A DNA stretch of 19,151 bases from contig JAJXEL010000027.1 of the NCBI GenBank assembly GCA_021639925.1, positions 1 to 19,151 on the forward strand, read 5' to 3'. The first letter of the stretch is position 1. Each line of letters begins with the position of its first letter. The notes beneath the pieces are model-generated. The model saw only the letters and a program-made list of their open reading frames with translations. It had not been told where the DNA came from and made no database searches. Source of the DNA: Alphaproteobacteria bacterium. GTDB lineage: Bacteria; Pseudomonadota; Alphaproteobacteria; CAAGCB01; CAG-977. Made by a program: the position numbers and the translations under genes. Shown one piece after another: positions 14,761 through 19,151 of this stretch.

Positions 14761-15252
14761 ATGCTGAAACATATCTTTTCCGAATTTAAAAAATTCGCCA
14801 TGCGCGGCAACGTCATGGATATGGCCGTCGGTATTATTATCGGTGCCGCTTTTACGAAAATCGTCGATTCCCTGGTCAAAGACATCATGATGCCGCCTTT
14901 GGGGCTGATTTTGGGAAAAATTGATTTTGCCAATCTGTTTTTTGTTTTAAAAGACGGATCGACCGCTTCTCCCTATCCTTCTTTGGAAGCCGCCAAAGCC
15001 GCCGGCGCCGTTACGTTAAACGTCGGATTTTTCTTAAATGCCGTCATCGGCTTTATCATTGTCGCTTTCGCCGTTTTTTTGTTAATCAAAGCAATGAACA
15101 CCCTGCAGGAAAAACTGGACGGCGACGCGAAAAAAGAAGAAGCCGCCGTCGAAGCGTCCGCGAAACAATGTCCGTACTGCTGTACGGAAATACCGGCCAA
15201 AGCCGTGAAATGCCCGCATTGCACGGCCGATCTGGATCAATCCCGGAAATAA
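14761..15252 (+). CDS. mscL: Large-conductance mechanosensitive channel MscL with C-terminal zinc ribbon
   Basis: 163 aa. MscL forms a pentameric inner-membrane pore that opens under membrane tension and protects against hypo-osmotic shock. The N-terminal helix (MLKHIFSEFKKFAMRGNVMDMAVGIIIG) leads into TM1 (about 20-45, Gly- and Ala-rich); TM2 is at about 88-112. After the usual cytoplasmic helix (about 112-135) the protein adds two CxxC knuckles: Cys137/Cys140 and Cys151/Cys154 (CPYC, CPHC), a zinc-ribbon. I recall similar tails in some other MscLs. An in-frame TTG at 14755 lies too close to the TAAGGA site (14747-14752). ATG 14761 gives 8 nt spacing and the conserved N-terminus, so it is preferred. 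Confidence 0.95.
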   Translation: MLKHIFSEFKKFAMRGNVMDMAVGIIIGAAFTKIVDSLVKDIMMPPLGLILGKIDFANLFFVLKDGSTASPYPSLEAAKAAGAVTLNVGFFLNAVIGFIIVAFAVFLLIKAMNTLQEKLDGDAKKEEAAVEASAKQCPYCCTEIPAKAVKCPHCTADLDQSRK

Positions 15253-15259
15253 GGAAAAT

Positions 15260-16870
15260 TTGCCCGTGATCAGAATCGCCAATATCAAATTCAGACCCAA
15301 AGCCGTCCCTGAGGATTTAAAAGCTTATGTCGAAGAATTAACGGGCTTTACCGGTATCGTTTATTTCCGGATTGCCAAAAAATCCATTGACGCGCGCAAA
15401 AAGGAAAACCTGAATATCCAATACGTTTTTGACGTCATTCTGGACGGCGATGAACAACAGGCCGTCGCCGCCTGCCCGTACAAAGACGTGACGATTCTGG
15501 CCGAACCCGAACGCTGCCCCGAAATCCTCTGGCGGCCGGGGAAAGCTTTGCGCCCAGTCATTGTCGGAACGGGCCCTGCGGGGTTGATGGCCGGGCTGGC
15601 TTTGGCGCAGGCGGGGGCGAACCCGATTTTGATCGAACGCGGCAAGACCGTTTCCAAACGGCGCAAAGACGTCAATCGTTTTTGGAAGATCGGCGAATTA
15701 AACGAAAATTCAAACGTGCAGTTCGGCGAAGGCGGCGCGGGAACCTTTTCCGACGGCAAACTGACGACCGGCATAAAAAAAGACTGCTGGACGCAAAAAG
15801 TTTTGGAAGAATTCGTCGCCGCCGGAGCGCCCGAAGAAATCATGTATCTGGGCAAACCGCATATCGGAACGGACAAGCTGTCTTATATGGTCGGCAATCT
15901 GCGGCGAAAAATTTTATCTTTGGGCGGCGAATACCGTTTTGAAACGCGTCTGACCGATCTTATTGTCAAAGACGGGAAACTGGCCGGCGTCAAGGTTGTT
16001 ACCGCTGACGGCGAAACGGAAGAAATCGCGGCCGACAGAGTTATTCTGGCCGTCGGGCACAGTGCGCGCGATACTTTTGAAATGCTGTATGACAGAGGCG
16101 TTCAGATGATTCAAAAGCCTTTTGCCGTCGGCGCCAGAATCGAACACCCTCAAAAATTCATTAACAAAAGCCAATACGGCGTCGTCAAGCCGCGCCGGAT
16201 TCTGGGGGCGGCCGATTACAAACTGGCCGTTCATATGGATAACGGCCGTTCGCTTTATACTTTTTGCATGTGCCCCGGCGGGACGGTCGTCGCCGCGGCG
16301 TCTGAAGCCGGACGGCTGGTCACCAACGGCATGAGCGAATATGCGCGCGACAAAGACAACGCCAACAGCGCTTTGCTGGTGGACGTTACCCCCGCCGATT
16401 TCGGATCGGATCACCCTTTGGCCGGCGTAGAGTTTCAACGCAGAATCGAAGAAAACGCTTTTAAAGCCGGCGGCGGATTGTTCCGCGCACCCGTCCAACG
16501 GGTCGTTGATTTTCTGCGCGACAAAGAAACGACTAAATTCGGCGAAGTCGCGCCGTCTTACCTGCCCGGCGTGGAAATGGCGGACATGCGCGCCGTTCTG
16601 CCGGATTTCGTTATCGAAACAATGAAAGCGGGCTTTAAAAAACTGGACCGGAAAATCCGCGCTTTTTCGGCTCATGACGCTATATTAACGGCGGCGGAAA
16701 CCAGAACGTCGTCGCCCGTCCGCATGATCCGCAGCCCCGATACGCTGCAAAGCGTCAGCATTGAAGGACTGTACCCCTGCGGCGAAGGCGCCGGATACGC
16801 CGGCGGCATTATGTCGGCGGCCGTTGACGGGTTAAAATGCGCGTATAAAATCCTGAACGCGGCGGAATAA
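15260..16870 (+). CDS. FAD-dependent dehydrogenase of the COG2509 type
   Basis: 536 aa. An N-terminal ferredoxin-like domain of about 90 residues precedes a Rossmann FAD-binding core starting IVGTGPAGLMAGLALAQAG (Gly103, Gly105, Gly108) and ending in LYPCGEGAGYAGGIMSAAVDG, the second FAD-contacting motif. The family-specific central block FCMCPGGTVVAAASEAGRLV (about residues 336-355) is intact. The cofactor is FAD, but substrate and partner are unknown for the family, so any reaction is a guess. AAGGA at 15251-15255 lies 4 nt before TTG (15260) and 10 nt before the in-frame GTG (15266); either may start translation, changing the N-terminus by two residues. It follows mscL by 7 bp and probably shares its transcript. 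Confidence 0.88.
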   Translation: MPVIRIANIKFRPKAVPEDLKAYVEELTGFTGIVYFRIAKKSIDARKKENLNIQYVFDVILDGDEQQAVAACPYKDVTILAEPERCPEILWRPGKALRPVIVGTGPAGLMAGLALAQAGANPILIERGKTVSKRRKDVNRFWKIGELNENSNVQFGEGGAGTFSDGKLTTGIKKDCWTQKVLEEFVAAGAPEEIMYLGKPHIGTDKLSYMVGNLRRKILSLGGEYRFETRLTDLIVKDGKLAGVKVVTADGETEEIAADRVILAVGHSARDTFEMLYDRGVQMIQKPFAVGARIEHPQKFINKSQYGVVKPRRILGAADYKLAVHMDNGRSLYTFCMCPGGTVVAAASEAGRLVTNGMSEYARDKDNANSALLVDVTPADFGSDHPLAGVEFQRRIEENAFKAGGGLFRAPVQRVVDFLRDKETTKFGEVAPSYLPGVEMADMRAVLPDFVIETMKAGFKKLDRKIRAFSAHDAILTAAETRTSSPVRMIRSPDTLQSVSIEGLYPCGEGAGYAGGIMSAAVDGLKCAYKILNAAE

Positions 16871-16953
16871 ACCGCGCGGCATAAAAAACGCGGGTTGCTT
16901 TCGAATATATAAAGGGATATCCTACCTACCCGTTTGTTTTAAGGAGCTTTGCC

Positions 16954-18171
16954 ATGAAAGAATTCCAAAAATCTTCCCGTTTAAACGGCGTACACTATGA
17001 AATCCGCGGCCCCGTATTAAAAGCCGCCAACCAGCTGGAAGAAGCCGGATATAAAATTCTGAAATTAAACATCGGCAACCCGGCGGTATTTGATCTGAAC
17101 GCCCCCGAAGAAATCATCAAAGACGTTATCTTAAATCTGCCTTTCGCAGACGGATATTCCGATTCCAAAGGGATTTTTCCCGCGCGCAAAGCGGTTATGC
17201 ATTATTGCCAGCAAAAACACATTGAAGGCGTGCAGATCAATGACATTTATCTGGGCAACGGCGTTTCCGATCTGATCATGCTCAGCATGGAAGCCTTTTT
17301 GGACAACGGCGACGAAATTCTGGTGCCGTCCCCCGATTATCCGTTATGGACGGCCGCAATCTGTCTGGCCGGCGGCAAACCCGTGCATTACCTGTGCGAC
17401 GAAGAATCCGACTGGTATCCCGACCTGGCCGATATCGAAAGCAAAATTACGCCGAAAACCAAAGGCATTGTGGTGATCAATCCCAACAACCCGACCGGCG
17501 CCGTTTATCCCAAAGAAATTCTGGAAAAAATCGCCGCTTTGGCCGAACGGCACAAGCTGGCCGTTTTCTGCGACGAAATCTATGATAAAATTTTATATGA
17601 CGGGGCGGAACATATCTCTTTGGCGTCTTTGATCAAGGATACTTTCTGCATTACCTATAACGGCATTTCCAAAAATTACCGATCCTGCGGTTTCCGCGCC
17701 GCCTGGATGATTTTAAGCGGCAATAAAAAAATGGCCGCGGATTACATTGACGGATTGGACCTGTTGGCGAACATGCGTCTGTGTTCAAACGTGCCGGGGC
17801 AATACGCGATTCAAACCGCGCTGGGCGGATATCAAAGCATCAACGATCTGGTCAAACCGGGCGGGCGGTTATATGAACAAAGAACGCTGTGCCATAAATT
17901 GTTAAACGACATTGAAGGGATTTCCTGCGTCAAAGCGATGGGATCGCTGTATATGTTCCCCAAAATCAACACCAAAAAATTCAATATTTACGACGACCAG
18001 AAATTCATATTGGACCTGTTGATGGACAAACGGATTCTGCTGGTAAACGGAACAGGCTTCAACTGGGAAAAACCGGATCATTTCCGTGTGGTTTTCCTGC
18101 CCAGAACAGACGATTTGGAAAAAGCTTTGAAACGGCTGAAGGACTTTCTGGCCGTCTACAGACAGGAATAA
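16954..18171 (+). CDS. alaA: Alanine-synthesizing aminotransferase AlaA (PLP class I/II)
   Basis: 405 aa, the same length as E. coli AlaA and aligning without gaps over most of its length. It transfers an amino group from glutamate to pyruvate to give alanine. Lys240 (NGISKNYRSCGFR) is the PLP-binding lysine; NPNNPTG (176-182) with Asn179, Asp207 and Tyr210 (CDEIYDKI) contact the cofactor; Arg378 (DHFRVV) binds the substrate carboxylate. KSSRLNGVHYEIRGPVLK at the N-terminus and the GGRLYEQR block are AlaA-subfamily hallmarks. AAGGAGC lies 7 nt before the ATG. An 83-bp spacer after the FAD dehydrogenase contains a weak CCGCG/CGCGG inverted motif without a T tract, so a separate promoter is possible but not identified. 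Confidence 0.96.
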   Translation: MKEFQKSSRLNGVHYEIRGPVLKAANQLEEAGYKILKLNIGNPAVFDLNAPEEIIKDVILNLPFADGYSDSKGIFPARKAVMHYCQQKHIEGVQINDIYLGNGVSDLIMLSMEAFLDNGDEILVPSPDYPLWTAAICLAGGKPVHYLCDEESDWYPDLADIESKITPKTKGIVVINPNNPTGAVYPKEILEKIAALAERHKLAVFCDEIYDKILYDGAEHISLASLIKDTFCITYNGISKNYRSCGFRAAWMILSGNKKMAADYIDGLDLLANMRLCSNVPGQYAIQTALGGYQSINDLVKPGGRLYEQRTLCHKLLNDIEGISCVKAMGSLYMFPKINTKKFNIYDDQKFILDLLMDKRILLVNGTGFNWEKPDHFRVVFLPRTDDLEKALKRLKDFLAVYRQE

Positions 18172-18177
18172 AAAATT

Positions 18178-18206
18178 AAAACGCTTCCGTCTGCCGGAAG
18201 CGTTTT
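18178..18206. terminator. Bidirectional terminator between alaA and the glycosyltransferase gene
   Basis: AAAACGCTTCCG (18178-18189) pairs perfectly with 18195-18206 around a 5-nt loop. A-rich on the left and T-rich on the right, it can end transcription from alaA (plus) and from the convergent gene (minus), whose stop lies 3 bp away. Confidence 0.92.
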
Positions 18207-18208
18207 AT

Positions 18209-19099
18209 TTATAATCTGTTTTCCAAAAACCGGTCTAAATCAAACGTTTTTAAACGGATCAAAAAACGCCAGGCGGAATAATCCGGCACAACGGCCAGGT
18301 TTTCACAGTCCCAAAACAAATCCATCGTTCTGAATCCCGCGCGGTCCGCCATACCGACGGGAATTTTCTTTTCGATATAATAGGCCAGGCTTTTGTTAAA
18401 ATAATGGTTGATCTGAATTTCGGGATCCCGCAGTTTTTCAGATCCGTACATAAACAAATGCGGATACTGCGGGCAGACGCGCCCGAAAAATTTCAGCCGG
18501 CAGGAATGAAGAAAATTTTCCGAAGCCAGCCAATTTCTAAAACGGGTATTGAAAAACATTTTCGGCGAAGTATGCTTTTCCTGCGCCAGAAAAAACTGTT
18601 CAACGACCGGCTTTTCTTTATCTTCCTTTAACAGACCGGAAGACGAAAACATTTTCCAAAAACACATGACGCAGGGAAACTTTGCGAATTGTTTCAGCCA
18701 GTCCGGAATGTTTGTAAATTTTAACGGCGTGACAAATTCGTCCAGGTCAATAAAACCGATCCAGCTGCTGTCGTCGCCGAAACGCTTCAAACAATCGTTA
18801 TAGGCCGGAATCTGACCGGCCGGCATATCCCATTGAATTAAAGTCACCAGCTGACGTTGTATATAGGGTTTCAATACCTTTTCATAATTATCGTCAGAAT
18901 AGTTGTTGTATAAATAAAAATGATCAACGCCGACAATTAAATGATAATCAATCCACTCTTTTAAATACTTCGCTTCATTTTTAAAAATAGCGCAGACAGA
19001 AACATAATACTTTTTCTGTTCTTCTTTATTACGGAAAAACAAACGAATAAAACAATTATTACACAGCAGGCGCAGATATTTTATAAACCTGAATTTCAT
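18209..19099 (-). CDS. GT92-like glycosyltransferase
   Basis: 296 aa. The core YVSVCAIFKNEAKYLKEWID (32-51), then GVDHFYLYNN (57-66), and IGFIDLDEFVTP (114-125) with the acidic DxD motif Asp118/Asp120 that binds the metal and nucleotide-sugar, identify a GT-A glycosyltransferase of the family-92/DUF23 kind. The C-terminal third (INHYFNKSLAYYIEKK) also fits. It probably adds a sugar to a surface polysaccharide or lipid; donor and acceptor are unknown. No transmembrane segment is evident beyond a basic, mildly hydrophobic N-terminus (1-24). ATG 19099 is preferred because AGGGGGAT lies about 5 nt upstream. An in-frame TTG at 19147 would add 16 residues but has no such site. The first 150 bp are notably AT-rich compared with the rest of the window. 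The start is close to the window edge, so upstream neighbours are unseen. Confidence 0.88.
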   Translation of the reverse strand: MKFRFIKYLRLLCNNCFIRLFFRNKEEQKKYYVSVCAIFKNEAKYLKEWIDYHLIVGVDHFYLYNNYSDDNYEKVLKPYIQRQLVTLIQWDMPAGQIPAYNDCLKRFGDDSSWIGFIDLDEFVTPLKFTNIPDWLKQFAKFPCVMCFWKMFSSSGLLKEDKEKPVVEQFFLAQEKHTSPKMFFNTRFRNWLASENFLHSCRLKFFGRVCPQYPHLFMYGSEKLRDPEIQINHYFNKSLAYYIEKKIPVGMADRAGFRTMDLFWDCENLAVVPDYSAWRFLIRLKTFDLDRFLENRL

Positions 19100-19151
19100 T
19101 TTTATCCCCCTAAAAACTAGAGAAAAATAATACCGCACGTCGGTCAAATGT

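Noticed and set aside
15914..16675. 253-aa minus-strand frame
   Set aside because: Antisense to the FAD dehydrogenase, with no recognisable domain or ribosome site.

Overview
The window looks like part of the chromosome of an anaerobic or microaerobic, host- or gut-type alphaproteobacterium. Two things suggest Alphaproteobacteria: the order efp - inositol-monophosphatase family - OmpA/TolQ/MotB-like genes - rpmE, and an L31 protein of the zinc-free form usual in that class. The anaerobic lifestyle is inferred from HydG, which builds the [FeFe]-hydrogenase cofactor, and from a xanthine dehydrogenase-like enzyme whose closest remembered relatives are in strict anaerobes. No 16S rRNA gene or other decisive marker is present, so the taxonomy is an inference.

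Region 1 (1-5270, + strand) is a compact conserved block. Elongation factor P, an IMPase-family phosphatase with an unusual basic N-terminal tail, a periplasmic Lys/Pro/Ala-rich OmpA-like protein, a TolQ/MotA-like channel protein and a MotB-like OmpA-domain protein follow one another with 5-24 bp gaps. The last three plausibly form a proton-driven envelope machine anchored to peptidoglycan. rpmE follows with its own strong promoter and a rho-independent terminator. Region 2 (5271-8270, + strand) has a two-TM class III adenylate/guanylate cyclase and an unrecognised 265-aa protein with features of a PPC-type beta-sandwich.

Region 3 (8268-9330) holds a small XRE-like DNA-binding protein (- strand) and about 800 bp without a credible gene. 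This stretch is a GC-rich mosaic of short palindromic repeats. Eight copies of a GGAGGRCGTY core lie in two oppositely oriented arms (four and four) around a less repetitive, structure-rich central segment with a perfect 13-bp hairpin. The outermost right-hand unit runs into the end of the neighbouring oxidoreductase gene and supplies its last codons and stop. This is the most unusual part of the window.

Region 4 (9310-13801, - strand) is redox metabolism. A TM1266-type hydrogenase regulator and hydG appear to form an operon ending in a clear terminator. Next comes a separately transcribed [2Fe-2S]/molybdopterin hydroxylase most like the selenium-dependent xanthine dehydrogenase family. No hydA, hydE or hydF is present here. 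Region 5 (13880-18206, + strand) contains a probable outer-membrane beta-barrel protein, MscL with an added C-terminal zinc ribbon, a COG2509-type FAD dehydrogenase, and the alanine-forming aminotransferase alaA, ending in a bidirectional terminator. Region 6 (18209-19099, - strand) is a GT92-like glycosyltransferase.
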